DNA of 19,310 nucleotides, from positions 1 through 19,310 of the forward strand of contig DFHY01000008.1 in assembly GCA_002371345.1 (NCBI GenBank), written 5' to 3'. The notes beneath the pieces are model-generated. The model was not told the DNA's origin. It saw only the letters and a list, made by a program, of their open reading frames with translations, and made no database searches. A program made the translations under genes and the position numbers. Below are positions 1 through 7,612 of this stretch, piece after piece. How positions within the stretch are numbered: position 1 is the first letter of the stretch; the number at the start of each line of letters is the position of its first letter. This stretch comes from Lachnospiraceae bacterium UBA3711. Lineage in GTDB: Bacteria > Bacillota > Clostridia > Lachnospirales > Lachnospiraceae.

Positions 1-374
1 TCATCCCCGGGATCAAGTACGTCGGTGTACTGCGTCCTCAGGTCCTCAGGCAGAAGATTCAGGAGGCGCGTGTTGGCGTCCTGCTCAATATCCTTATATG
101 CGCTGCGTATCTTCCTGTTGAAATACTTAACCGGCGTCGGCATGTCTCCTGTGAGAATCTCCGAAGCGTCGTGGAACATGCCGATTACCGCGGCCCTGTC
201 CGCGTTCAGCTTCCTGCCGAAGCGCTCATTTCCGATCACACACAGCGCGTGTGCGATCATCGCGGCCTCAAGGGAATGCTCTGAGAGGTTCTCGTCCGAT
301 GAATTTCTCATCAGAGCCCATCGGTCTATCCATTTCAGCCTTGCCATCATGGCGAAAAATCCATATGTGTCCAT
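1..374 (-). CDS. yfbR: YfbR-like HD-domain 5'-deoxynucleotidase, C-terminus cut off by window edge
   Basis: The first 124 residues are visible. The family removes phosphate from deoxynucleoside 5'-monophosphates in the cytoplasm, using a metal held by an HD motif. Seen here: RWALMRN at about 18-24, then SEHSLEAAMIAHAL with the first metal histidine H33, then MFHDASE with H68-D69, and TGDMPTPVKYFN at 75-86. These match E. coli YfbR, as I remember it, in both order and spacing. I chose the ATG at 374 because the N-terminus then lines up with E. coli YfbR without extra residues. An in-frame GTG at 386 overlaps the ilvN stop (GTGA) and is the alternative. Either way the gene is translationally close to ilvN and probably the last or a late gene of the ilvBN transcript. 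The link between the two functions is not obvious. Confidence 0.9.
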   Translation of the reverse strand, partial: MDTYGFFAMMARLKWIDRWALMRNSSDENLSEHSLEAAMIAHALCVIGNERFGRKLNADRAAVIGMFHDASEILTGDMPTPVKYFNRKIRSAYKDIEQDANTRLLNLLPEDLRTQYTDVLDPGD

Positions 375-382
375 CAGGCCGC

Positions 383-856
383 TCACCCCTTTGCCATAGA
401 TATAGTTCCGGTGCGCTGCACCTCGAGGATGCCGAAGCTCTTCAGAAGCTCCAGGAACTCTCCGACCACATCCGGGGTGTTGTGGATCTCGATCATGATG
501 GACTTGGCGGAAATGTGCATGATCTTGGCTCCCATGACGCTGCACAGTTCGATCAGCGACGATCTGGTCTGCGCAGTGTACGAGACCTTGATCAGCATCA
601 TCTCCAGCGACACTGCCTTGGCCTCCTCAAGGCGGCGCACCTTTATGACATCCATCTTCTTGTTGAGATGCTTCTCTATCTGGTCGATAGTGCGCTGGTC
701 AGCTGTCGACACTATGGTCATGCTGGATATATCGTGCTTGTCCGTCTCTCCGACCGCGAGTGAGTCGATGTTGAAGCCACGCCTCGAGAACAGGCCTGCA
801 ATCTGGGAGAGGACACCGTCTTTATTCTCTACCAGGACTGAAAAGATTCCCTTCAT
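383..856 (-). CDS. ilvN: Acetolactate synthase small (regulatory) subunit
   Basis: 157 residues, normal for IlvN/IlvH. The small subunit binds the catalytic IlvB subunit, stimulates it and confers valine feedback inhibition. The N-terminal ACT domain is clear: FSVLVENKDGVLSQIAGLFSRR at about 5-26 (shown here in outline), followed by GFNIDSLAVG and a strand ending near residue 76. The rest (RRLEEAKAVSLEMMLIKV onward) is the ALS_ss_C-like domain. The start ATG at 856 has an AAAGGGGAG ribosome binding site about 5 nt upstream. It lies 15 nt after the ilvB stop, so the two subunits are certainly co-transcribed. Its stop overlaps the possible GTG start of the yfbR-like gene. Confidence 0.96.
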   Translation of the reverse strand: MKGIFSVLVENKDGVLSQIAGLFSRRGFNIDSLAVGETDKHDISSMTIVSTADQRTIDQIEKHLNKKMDVIKVRRLEEAKAVSLEMMLIKVSYTAQTRSSLIELCSVMGAKIMHISAKSIMIEIHNTPDVVGEFLELLKSFGILEVQRTGTISMAKG

Positions 857-871
857 GACGTCTCCCCTTTC

Positions 872-2494
872 TTATTTTGTATTGTTGGCGCTGTCTACGT
901 CGCATACCATGATGGCGGCGTTTGGACACGCGAGGAACCGGTCAAGCTCAGCGTCCAGGGTATCGTTGGAATCAGCGTGGAAGTACTCCATGTCATAGGC
1001 CTGCGCAAGCTTGTCGAAATGCGGATATGAATACAGCCTGACTCCGGAGTAGTGCCCTTCATAGACCTTCTCCTGATGCTCGCGAACAAGTCCCAGATAT
1101 TCATTTCTCAGGACCAGGATCTTCACGGCCGCCTTGCTCACCGCGATGGTCGCCAGTTCGAACATTGACATCTGAAACGCGCCGTCGCCGCAGACAGCGA
1201 CCACCTGGCGCTCCGGGTCCGCCATCTTCGCCCCGATCGCAGCGGGGATGGAATATCCCATCGTCCCCATGCCTCCGGTTGTCAGGAACCGTCCGTTCTT
1301 CATTACATAGTTATCCGCTGACCAGAGCTGGTTCTGGCCTACGTCCGCGACATAGACCGCGTCGTCGTCCATCTTCTCGGAGAGTGTCTGGACCAGCGTC
1401 ATCGGATTCACGAGCCGGTCGCTGAATACCCTGTGATCCACGGTTGTGTGCTTGAACTCCTCAAGCTCCTCAAGCCATTCACTGGTGTCCGTGTGAATGT
1501 CAGCCTCGAGGAGAGCGTCGAATATATGGCGGATGTCTCCGACAAGCGGTATCGTCGGTCCGAGCATCTTGCCGATCTCTGCCGAATCGATATCTATGTG
1601 TATCACGGTCAGCCGCCTCTCCAGCTTCTCGGGCTTCGGCACCGCACGGTCAGCCACGCGCGCGCCGACGATCATCAGCAGGTCGGCATTCGCCACCGCC
1701 TTGTTGGCGTAGGGCTTTCCGTTGTTCCCCAGCATGCCGAAGTACAGCGGGTGCGCCTTCGCGACCGTCCCTATCCCCATCATCGTCGATACGAGCGGGA
1801 TGGAGTTCTTCTCGCAGAATGCCCTGACAACCTCCTCGCCGTTGCCGAGGATCACGCCTCCGCCCGCGCAGATGAGCGGCCTCTTTGAACGGTTGATCGC
1901 CGCGATGACCTTCGTCAGCTGCTGCCCGTTTCCCATGACGCTGGGCTTGTAGCCGCGTATCTTAACCTCTTCGGGATAGCGGAATGCCTTTGACAGCTCC
2001 ATCCTCTGCACATCGCACGGAATGTCGATCAGAACCGGGCCCATCCTGCCCGTCGAGGCTATGTGAAACGCTTCCTTGAAAACGCGCGGGATGTCATTTA
2101 CATTTTTTACCAGATAGCTGTACTTTACAAATGACTCCGTCGCGCCTCTCATGTCCGCCTCCTGGAAGACGTCATGCCCCAGCAGGCTGCTGTCAACCTG
2201 CCCGGTGATCGCTATGAGGGGTATGCTGTCCGCGTTCGCGGTGGCAAGCGCAGTGATCAGGTTGGTTGCGCCGGGACCGGAGCTGGTAACGCATACCGCC
2301 GGCCGTCTGGTGATGCGGGCGTAGCCCGAGGCCGCGTGCCCGGCCGCCTGCTCCTGCCTCACAAGCACATGCTCGATCTGCGGATTCTCATACAGAGCTT
2401 CGTAAAAAGGAGCAATCGCCACTCCCGGGATGCCGAATATCCTGGTGATCCCCTCCGCCTTCAGGCATTCAACCATCGCCTGTGCACCGTTCAT
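872..2494 (-). CDS. ilvB: Acetolactate synthase large (catalytic) subunit
   Basis: 540 residues. ThDP-dependent enzyme that joins two pyruvates to acetolactate (valine/leucine) or pyruvate and 2-ketobutyrate to acetohydroxybutyrate (isoleucine). Seen: N-terminal pyrimidine-binding domain with the catalytic glutamate E48 in VRQEQAAGHAASGYAR; SSGPGATNLITALATA at 71-86; central domain with ICAGGGV; C-terminal ThDP-binding motif GDGAFQMSMFELATI beginning near 436 and ending in VLRNEYLG. I start at the ATG at 2494, preceded by GGAGG 8 nt upstream; an open frame continues to 2602 but has no good ribosome binding site and would add 36 residues not typical of the family. The protein is slightly shorter at its C-terminus than the usual 560-570 residues. 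Catabolic ALS (AlsS) is a less likely alternative because ilvN follows directly. Confidence 0.95.
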   Translation of the reverse strand: MNGAQAMVECLKAEGITRIFGIPGVAIAPFYEALYENPQIEHVLVRQEQAAGHAASGYARITRRPAVCVTSSGPGATNLITALATANADSIPLIAITGQVDSSLLGHDVFQEADMRGATESFVKYSYLVKNVNDIPRVFKEAFHIASTGRMGPVLIDIPCDVQRMELSKAFRYPEEVKIRGYKPSVMGNGQQLTKVIAAINRSKRPLICAGGGVILGNGEEVVRAFCEKNSIPLVSTMMGIGTVAKAHPLYFGMLGNNGKPYANKAVANADLLMIVGARVADRAVPKPEKLERRLTVIHIDIDSAEIGKMLGPTIPLVGDIRHIFDALLEADIHTDTSEWLEELEEFKHTTVDHRVFSDRLVNPMTLVQTLSEKMDDDAVYVADVGQNQLWSADNYVMKNGRFLTTGGMGTMGYSIPAAIGAKMADPERQVVAVCGDGAFQMSMFELATIAVSKAAVKILVLRNEYLGLVREHQEKVYEGHYSGVRLYSYPHFDKLAQAYDMEYFHADSNDTLDAELDRFLACPNAAIMVCDVDSANNTK

Positions 2495-2633
2495 TTCATA
2501 TTCCTCCGAAAATCTTATATCAGTTCTGAAACCGTCTTCAAGCTTCACCGCGTGTTTGAGCAGACCATGAAAACCACTGCCGCTCTGTAATCCCCATGGC
2601 AAAAGGCATATAAGTCTTCACGGCAAAGCTTTG

Positions 2634-2661
2634 TAAAAATGCCGGCGGGGCGCCGCCGGCA
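2634..2661 (-). terminator. Rho-independent terminator downstream of glgA
   Basis: Read on the minus strand: TGCCGGCGG, loop CGCC, CCGCCGGCA, then ATTTTT. The 9-bp stem is perfect and GC-rich and is followed by a U-tract. It lies about 85 nt after the glgA stop and 140 nt before the ilvB start, so it separates glgA from ilvBN. A second GC-rich hairpin (CCCCGG...CCGGGG, about 2686-2705) sits between glgA and this terminator but has no U-tract. The rest of the 2495-2746 gap shows no T-box, no leader peptide rich in Ile/Leu/Val, and no promoter I can place with confidence. Confidence 0.85.
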
Positions 2662-2746
2662 GGATACTGACTCAAGTATGCTCCCCCCGGCCATGAAGCC
2701 CGGGGTTCTTCCCACTGAGATACAGCACTGATTCCGCAGCGGTTAA

Positions 2747-4195
2747 TTATCCGATCAGCCAGTCGTACATCTCCTGGTACTTCCCGGCCGATACCTTCCA
2801 CGAGAAGTCAGCCTGCATCGCGCGGTCCACCATCTTGTTCCACTCCCTCTTGCGGTCATAGAAGATCTGCTCCGCGTACCTGACAGAGCGCATCATCTCA
2901 TGCGCGTTGTAGTTCGTAAATGTGAATCCGGTCCCGGTGCTCTCGTACTCGTTGTACGGCATGACCGTATCCTTGAGGCCGCCGGTCTCGCGCACGATCG
3001 GAAGCGTGCCGTAGCGCAGGCTCATAAGCTGTGAGAGCCCGCACGGCTCGAACAGCGACGGCATCAGGAACGCGTCGCAGGAGCCGTAGATCTTATGCGA
3101 GAGCTCATTTGAATAATAGATGTTCGCGGAGAACTTCTTCGGGTACTTCCCCGCGAGGTACCTGAACAGGTTCTCGTACTGGGCCTCGCCCGTTCCGAGC
3201 ACAACCACCTGTATCGAATCGATGTTCAGCATCTCCTCCATAACGCAGGCTATCAGGTCGAAGCCCTTCTGGTCGGTCAGGCGTGAGACGATGCCGATCA
3301 GGAAGCTCTTTGCGTCCTCAGTCAGGCCGAGCTGCTGCTGCAGGTCAGTCTTGTTCTTCGGCTTCTCCCTGCGCCAGTTCTTCAGGTTATACGGGTGCGC
3401 CAGGAACTTGTCTGTCTCCGGATTGAACTCATCATAGTCGATGCCGTTCAGGATGCCCCGAAGGTCATGGGTCCGCGCGTTCAGGATGCCCTCCAGGGTC
3501 TCTCCGTAGAACGGCGTCTTGATCTCCTCCGCGTAGGTCGGGGAGACAGTTGTGACCGCGTCGGCGTAGACGATGCCGCCCTTCAGCAGGTTCGCGTCCT
3601 TATATGCCTCCAGCTTGTCCGGCGTGAAATAATAATCCGACAGTCCGGTGATAGCCGCTACGTCCTTCGGGTTCCATTTGCCCTGGAACCTCAGGTTGTG
3701 GATCGTCATAACAGTCTTGATGCCGCGGTAGTATTCATTCTCCTGAAATGAGCCCTTCAGGTATACCGGGATGAGGCCGGTCTGCCAGTCATGGCAGTGA
3801 ATCAGGTCTGGCCTGAAGCCTATGGTCGGCAGGGCGCTGAGCACCGCCTTCGAAAAATAAGCGAAGCGCTTGATCTCGAACAGGGCGTCGTCGGTGTACA
3901 CCTTCTCGGTCGCGAAGAAATCGTTGTTGTCGATAAAGTAGTACTGAACTCCGTCCACCTCCGCGTGGAAGAGTCCGACATACATTGATTTATAATCAAA
4001 ATCCATGTAGAAGGACGTCATGTATTCCATCTTGTCCTTCATATCCTGGTACATGCAGTTATAGCGCGGCATGATAACCCGCACGTCATAGTATTCCCTG
4101 TCGATGTCTCTCGGCAGCGATCCTACCACATCCGCCAGACCGCCGGTTTTAATAAACGGAACTCCCTCCGAAGCAGCAAATAGTATATTCCTCAT
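2747..4195 (-). CDS. glgA: Glycogen synthase (ADP-glucose type, GT5)
   Basis: 482 residues, the usual bacterial GlgA length. Transfers glucose from ADP-glucose to the end of an alpha-1,4-glucan, in the cytoplasm. Family signs: N-terminal KTGGLADVVGSLP at 16-28 (ADP-glucose binding lysine), LIHCHDWQTGLIP at 131-143, a linker and second Rossmann domain with SRLTDQKGFDL at 304-314, and EPCGLSQL at 383-390 carrying the conserved glutamate, followed by VRETGGLKDTV. The ATG at 4195 has GGAGG 6 nt upstream. No other glycogen gene (glgB, glgC, glgP) is nearby, so this is a stand-alone unit with its own terminator. Implies the organism stores glycogen. Confidence 0.96.
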   Translation of the reverse strand: MRNILFAASEGVPFIKTGGLADVVGSLPRDIDREYYDVRVIMPRYNCMYQDMKDKMEYMTSFYMDFDYKSMYVGLFHAEVDGVQYYFIDNNDFFATEKVYTDDALFEIKRFAYFSKAVLSALPTIGFRPDLIHCHDWQTGLIPVYLKGSFQENEYYRGIKTVMTIHNLRFQGKWNPKDVAAITGLSDYYFTPDKLEAYKDANLLKGGIVYADAVTTVSPTYAEEIKTPFYGETLEGILNARTHDLRGILNGIDYDEFNPETDKFLAHPYNLKNWRREKPKNKTDLQQQLGLTEDAKSFLIGIVSRLTDQKGFDLIACVMEEMLNIDSIQVVVLGTGEAQYENLFRYLAGKYPKKFSANIYYSNELSHKIYGSCDAFLMPSLFEPCGLSQLMSLRYGTLPIVRETGGLKDTVMPYNEYESTGTGFTFTNYNAHEMMRSVRYAEQIFYDRKREWNKMVDRAMQADFSWKVSAGKYQEMYDWLIG

Positions 4196-4459
4196 CTCAG
4201 TCCTCCACTGTTTTTAACGCTGCAGGGGTGCGCAGCACGGTTGTCAAAACTCTTGTAAACATGATATCACAAGCGCGCCCCGCCGAAAAGATGTTGTTCT
4301 TCACAATGTCCGGATGTTTGCAAATTGTGCCCGGATGATTTACTGTATGATATACATTTTTGTGATTATTCGGCACCTCCTGTAAGAAGAACGCGAAGTG
4401 TTCTGAGCAATGGGGGTGGTGAATAGTTGCCATTTTTAGAAGCTTGAAGGAGGCACTGT
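4196..4459. promoter_or_regulatory. Divergent intergenic region between glgA and the CHR transporter pair
   Basis: 264 nt that must contain promoters for both directions. On the plus strand the AT-rich stretch 4320-4375 could hold one (TTGTGC at about 4325 with TATGAT-like hexamers 15-17 nt downstream), but no pair is near consensus. On the minus strand a TTGACA occurs near the glgA start but has no good -10 at the right distance. In the plus-strand leader, CCTCCT (about 4377-4382) can pair with the AGGAGG ribosome binding site just before the 4460 start, so the site could be masked in the mRNA. Minus-strand reading frames here lack ribosome binding sites. Confidence 0.35.
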
Positions 4460-4993
4460 ATGTCATATCTTGATCTGTTTCTCACATTCGCCCGGATCGG
4501 CGTCCTTACCTTCGGGGGCGGCTATGCGATGCTTCCGATCATTCAGAGGGAGATCGTGGAGAAGAAGGGCTGGGTTTCCGAAGCGGAGGTCATGGACTAT
4601 TACGCGATCGGCCAGTGTACGCCCGGAGTTATCGCGGTCAACACCGCGACATTTACGGGAAGGAAGGTCAAGGGGAATCTCGGCGGCATAGTCGCGACAG
4701 CGGGCGTTGTATTTCCCTCCGTCGTAATCATCACGGTTATCGCGGCCCTTATTCACGGATTCGCGAATTACCGTGTAGTGCAGGACGCTCTCGCCGGCAT
4801 CCGTATCTGCGTGTGCGTCCTGATATTCAACGCCGTCCTTAAGATGTGGAAGAAGGCTGTCATAGACAAGGTCACGCTGCTGCTGTACCTGGTGATCCTC
4901 ATCGCCTCCGTCTTCTTCGACGCGTCCCCGATCCTGATGGTGGTGATCGCTGCCGTCGTCGGGCTAATAGTAAAGGGGAGGGCGCAGTCATGA
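4460..4993 (+). CDS. CHR-family (chromate-type) membrane transporter, first half-length subunit
   Basis: 177 residues, one CHR domain (Pfam Chromate_transp type). Very hydrophobic with about five or six membrane segments. Family marks: FGGGYAMLP at 18-26 and IGQCTPGVIAVNTATFTG at 50-67, the short-chain CHR signatures. In this subfamily two half-size proteins encoded side by side replace the long two-domain ChrA and work as a heterodimer. The start has GGAGG 6 nt upstream. The stop overlaps the next start by ATGA. The true substrate in anaerobes without chromate exposure is not established; sulfate/chromate-like oxyanions are the family precedent. Confidence 0.85.
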   Translation: MSYLDLFLTFARIGVLTFGGGYAMLPIIQREIVEKKGWVSEAEVMDYYAIGQCTPGVIAVNTATFTGRKVKGNLGGIVATAGVVFPSVVIITVIAALIHGFANYRVVQDALAGIRICVCVLIFNAVLKMWKKAVIDKVTLLLYLVILIASVFFDASPILMVVIAAVVGLIVKGRAQS

Positions 4994-5592
4994 CCTTGTA
5001 TCTTCAGCTGTTCTGGGAATTCTTCAAAACCGGGCTCTTCGCGATCGGCGGCGGCATGGCGACCGTTCCCTTCCTCCAGGATATAGCGGCAAAGACCGGC
5101 TGGTTCACCTCCTCTGATCTGGCGGATATGATCGCGGTGTCAGAGAGCACGCCCGGCCCCATCGGCATCAATATGGCCACCTATGTCGGCTATACAACCG
5201 TTCACAATCATTACGGTCCGGTCGCCGGTATTCTCGGGAGCATCATCGCGACTGTCGGGCTGGTCACCCCGTCCGTGATCATTATCCTCATCATAGCAAA
5301 GTTCCTGGAGAAGTTCCGCGACAACCGGTATGTCAACGCCGCCATGTATGCTCTGCGCGCGGCGTCCGTGGCCCTTATCAGCGCGGCCGGGATCTCAATC
5401 GTACTGATCTCTGTCTTCAGGATCAACGATATCAGGCAGTTCAGGTCTGCGGTGTTCGATTACCGCTGCCTCCTGGTGGCTGTCCTGATACTGGTGCTGA
5501 CGAGATGGGTTCCGCAGACCAGGAAGCTGCATCCCGTCGTCTTCATAGCCATGTCGGCGGTGATCGGGATCGTGCTCAGAATGTCCGTATAG
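4990..5592 (+). CDS. CHR-family (chromate-type) membrane transporter, second half-length subunit
   Basis: 200 residues, the partner of the gene just upstream. Seen: FAIGGGMATVPFLQ at about 17-30 (the same FGGG/GGG signature as the first subunit) and SESTPGPIGINMATYVGY at about 53-70, then several hydrophobic segments to the C-terminus. Start chosen at the ATG at 4990, which overlaps the previous stop (ATGA) and has AGGGGAGG upstream; a longer frame back to 4846 runs inside the first gene and is not credible. The two subunits differ enough to be old paralogs rather than a recent duplication. No clear terminator follows: the only structure downstream is an 8-bp inverted repeat (CGGGCACG...CGTGCCCG, about 5626-5665) without a U-tract. 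Confidence 0.85.
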   Translation: MTLYLQLFWEFFKTGLFAIGGGMATVPFLQDIAAKTGWFTSSDLADMIAVSESTPGPIGINMATYVGYTTVHNHYGPVAGILGSIIATVGLVTPSVIIILIIAKFLEKFRDNRYVNAAMYALRAASVALISAAGISIVLISVFRINDIRQFRSAVFDYRCLLVAVLILVLTRWVPQTRKLHPVVFIAMSAVIGIVLRMSV

Positions 5593-5723
5593 AAGGACAT
5601 AGTCCGCATGCGGGCTTTGCGCGCCGGGCACGGCTTAGAAGCAGCTATTACCATACGTGCCCGTGCACATCCTCGCGGAGCATTTTGTCGTCCGGGAAAT
5701 CCGGAGTTATTTCCTAATACGAT

Positions 5724-5771
5724 AAAAACAGGCTGCCGGCATAAACAAAACGGATGTTTATGCCGGCAGCC
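5724..5771 (-). terminator. Strong terminator of the DivIVA-like gene
   Basis: Perfect 16-bp inverted repeat: arms at 5731-5746 (GGCTGCCGGCATAAAC) and 5756-5771, 9-nt loop. Read on the minus strand it is followed by TGTTTTTATC. It begins about 18 nt after the stop codon at 5790. In the plus direction there is no U-tract, so it is not expected to terminate the CHR genes efficiently as a canonical terminator, although the stem may still block 3' decay. Confidence 0.88.
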
Positions 5772-5789
5772 CTGATGATTCTATCGCAG

Positions 5790-6626
5790 TTACTCGGACT
5801 TTACCGCGGCTTTCTCCGCGATCTCTCCTGCCGCCTGCGTGAACTTCGAGACCGCCTCATCTGACGGGGTGTTGTCGCCGAAGGCTTTCTTCCACTGATC
5901 AACCACAGTTCCCGACGCCTCCTCGGCTTCTTCAGAAGCGTCCTCGGCCGCTCTTCCGGCTGCTCTCTCGATAGCCTCGTCGGATGTCTCGTCCGCTGCT
6001 TCTGCAACCGCTTCAACAGCTTCCTCTTCTCCAAACGCGGCTTCCTCTCCGGCAAGGGCTTCTCCGTCAGCCGCTTCCCCGGCGATCTCTTCCGCGGCTT
6101 CTTCCGGCTCGTACTTCGCCTTCTCCTCATCGATCTCCTGGCCGGTCTTCTCAAGCTCTTCGGCCTGTCCGCTCAGCTGCTTTGATGCCTCCTCAAGCAG
6201 CTCGCTGATCGCCCCCAGAACGCCGTTGAGCTTTGTGTCGATCTCCATAACCCTGTTCTTCTGGCTCTCAAGAACCTGGTGATGCTCCTCGTCACGCTCC
6301 CTTGCGTTCTGATCAGCCTTGTTCCTAAGATCCTGCGCGTATTCCTTCGCGTCGAGAAGTGTATCGGCGATCGTATCATTGTCTCTGTGAGACAGCTCCC
6401 TCGCGTTGGTCAGCTCGTCGATCTTCTCATTCAGCTTCTGGATCTCTTCCTCATACTTCTCCCGGAGTGACTCGATCTGACCTCTCAGAGTCTCCTCAGT
6501 CTCCTTGCCCGTCTTCTGCACATCCTGAATCTTCTGGTTGTATTCACTCTCCAGATTTGATACATAGCTTGAAACAGCCAGTTTGTTGTAGCCAAACATG
6601 CTCTTCTTCATGTTCGTCAGATCCAT
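5790..6626 (-). CDS. DivIVA-like coiled-coil protein with acidic Ala/Glu-rich tail
   Basis: 278 residues. The N-terminus KKSMFGYNKLAVSSYVSNLE (about 7-26) resembles the DivIVA/GpsB lipid-binding start, where a short conserved turn is followed by a coiled coil. Residues about 27-165 are almost purely charged and heptad-like (coiled coil), and about 166-245 are a low-complexity Ala/Glu/Asp segment with repeats of EEA and EEAE type. The final 35 residues (VVDQWKKAFGDNTPSDE...) are more ordinary. No signal peptide or membrane segment. DivIVA relatives mark curved membrane and septa and organise division or cell-wall growth; that role is inferred here. Start ATG at 6626 has AAAGGAGG 7 nt upstream; the gene has its own likely promoter and terminator, so it is probably monocistronic. 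Confidence 0.65.
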   Translation of the reverse strand: MDLTNMKKSMFGYNKLAVSSYVSNLESEYNQKIQDVQKTGKETEETLRGQIESLREKYEEEIQKLNEKIDELTNARELSHRDNDTIADTLLDAKEYAQDLRNKADQNARERDEEHHQVLESQKNRVMEIDTKLNGVLGAISELLEEASKQLSGQAEELEKTGQEIDEEKAKYEPEEAAEEIAGEAADGEALAGEEAAFGEEEAVEAVAEAADETSDEAIERAAGRAAEDASEEAEEASGTVVDQWKKAFGDNTPSDEAVSKFTQAAGEIAEKAAVKSE

Positions 6627-6673
6627 AAGTTCTCCTCCTTTGTTACATAGTGATATACGGCATGTCCATACAA

Positions 6674-6704
6674 ATTATAATCAGTATAGCACATGTTTTC
6701 ACAA
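6674..6704 (-). promoter_or_regulatory. Candidate sigma-A promoter for the DivIVA-like gene
   Basis: Minus strand: perfect -10 TATAAT at 6674-6679, with TTGTGA at 6699-6704 as a possible -35 at the long spacing of 19 nt. The -35 overlaps the stop codon of the upstream small gene. The start codon lies about 48 nt downstream of the -10. The -10 match is good; the -35 and spacing are imperfect. Confidence 0.45.
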
Positions 6705-6977
6705 TCCGGCAAAAAACATCTCATAATAATCGTCTTCGCCGGACAGGAGAGGTGAATTCTCTCCTCCGCCGTTGGTGCTTCTGCGCATCGCCGCATAAGC
6801 CTCCTCACCCTCCTGGATCAGATCCATCTCATATATCGGATAGCCATGCTCCCTGCATACGCGGCAAAATGCGCTGAGCGCGTTTTGCTGTGTCCTGGAA
6901 GCAAGCAGCGCGTCGCGAAGAGCAGGCTCATCCTGTGCCTTCTTCTTCAGGTCATCCAGCATCTCGCCTATGTTCAT
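6699..6977 (-). CDS. Small Nif11-like protein of unknown function
   Basis: 92 residues. I do not recognise a specific gene. The first 65 residues read like a Nif11-type helical domain: MLDDLKKKAQDEPALRDALL at 6-25, a second helix ending FCRVCREHGYPIYEMDLI (37-54), where the G-Y-x-I-Y then acidic/hydrophobic pattern is typical. The tail contains STNGGGENSPLL (67-78) and an acidic aromatic end, DDYYEMFFAGL. There is a Gly-Gly at 70-71 as in leader peptides of Nif11 RiPP precursors, but the tail after it has no cysteine and no modification enzyme is encoded nearby, so a RiPP precursor is unlikely. Start at 6977 because AAGGGGG sits 5 nt upstream; a longer frame to 7121 overlaps rubrerythrin. It lies 86 nt after rubrerythrin with no clear terminator between, so the two may be co-transcribed. 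Confidence 0.7.
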   Translation of the reverse strand: MNIGEMLDDLKKKAQDEPALRDALLASRTQQNALSAFCRVCREHGYPIYEMDLIQEGEEAYAAMRRSTNGGGENSPLLSGEDDYYEMFFAGL

Positions 6978-7063
6978 CCCCGCCCCCTTGCATAATCCGG
7001 ATATGTCCGTCTGCCGGCGCCCCTGCAGCGCCGTATCAGGAATACATGCTGCCGGCCTCAGCC

Positions 7064-7612
7064 TTAATAATTCTCCGCGTGCACCTCGAAATAGCTCTGC
7101 GGATGAGCGCATACCGGACATACGTCAGGAGCCTTGGTTCCGACCACGATGTGTCCGCAGTTTCTGCACTCCCATACCTTCACTTCGCTCTTTTCGAATA
7201 CTTCCTTCATCTCCACGTTGTGAAGCAATGCGCGGTAGCGCTCTTCGTGATGCTTCTCGATAGCCGCGACAGCGCGGAACTTCTCAGCGAGATCATGGAA
7301 GCCCTCCTCGTCAGCCGTTTTGGCGAAGCCGTCGTACATATCGGTCCACTCATAGTTCTCGCCCTCGGCCGCGGCCGCAAGATTCTCGGCAGTGGTACCG
7401 ATCCCGTCGAGCTCCTTGAACCACATCTTGGCGTGCTCCTTCTCGTTGTCGGCAGTCTTCAGAAACAGTGCCGCAATCTGCTCATATCCCTCTTTCTTTG
7501 CCTTTGACGCAAAATACGTATACTTATTGCGCGCCTGCGATTCTCCCGCAAACGCGGCCTCAAGATTCTTCTGTGTCTGCGTTCCGGCGTAACGGTTTTC
7601 CTTGCCTGACAT
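7064..7612 (-). CDS. rbr: Rubrerythrin
   Basis: 182 residues. Non-haem diiron peroxidase that detoxifies hydrogen peroxide in anaerobes, receiving electrons through its rubredoxin-like tail; cytoplasmic. Seen: four-helix ferritin-like domain with iron ligands in GESQARNKY (E24), DNEKEH (E57, H60) and IEKHHEERY (E119, H122), then a C-terminal rubredoxin-type site with C149-x2-C152 and C165-x2-C168 (CRNCG...CPVC). The start at 7612 is fixed by AAGGAGG 8 nt upstream; the open frame extends to 7663 but lacks a site there. Divergent from the Big2/SGNH gene. Expected to respond to oxidative stress, though I found no convincing PerR box. Confidence 0.95.
   Translation of the reverse strand: MSGKENRYAGTQTQKNLEAAFAGESQARNKYTYFASKAKKEGYEQIAALFLKTADNEKEHAKMWFKELDGIGTTAENLAAAAEGENYEWTDMYDGFAKTADEEGFHDLAEKFRAVAAIEKHHEERYRALLHNVEMKEVFEKSEVKVWECRNCGHIVVGTKAPDVCPVCAHPQSYFEVHAENY

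Noticed and set aside
2495..2602. Upstream extension of ilvB to an ATG at 2602, adding 36 residues
   Set aside because: No ribosome binding site there, residues not typical of the family, while the ATG at 2494 has GGAGG at 8 nt.
2495..2640. T-box or leader-peptide attenuator for ilvBN
   Set aside because: No T-box consensus and no short frame rich in Leu, Ile or Val codons; the only terminator-like hairpin fits the end of glgA.
2538..2801. Minus-strand 87-residue frame between glgA and ilvB
   Set aside because: Overlaps the glgA end and runs through its terminator; unusual composition and no family likeness.
4197..4466. Minus-strand 89-residue frame in the glgA/CHR gap
   Set aside because: No ribosome binding site before its start, overlaps the next gene's start region, and shows no recognisable motif.
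6978..7121. N-terminal extension of the Nif11-like gene to 7121
   Set aside because: It would overlap the rubrerythrin 3' end, with no ribosome binding site, and the added residues look like shadow coding.
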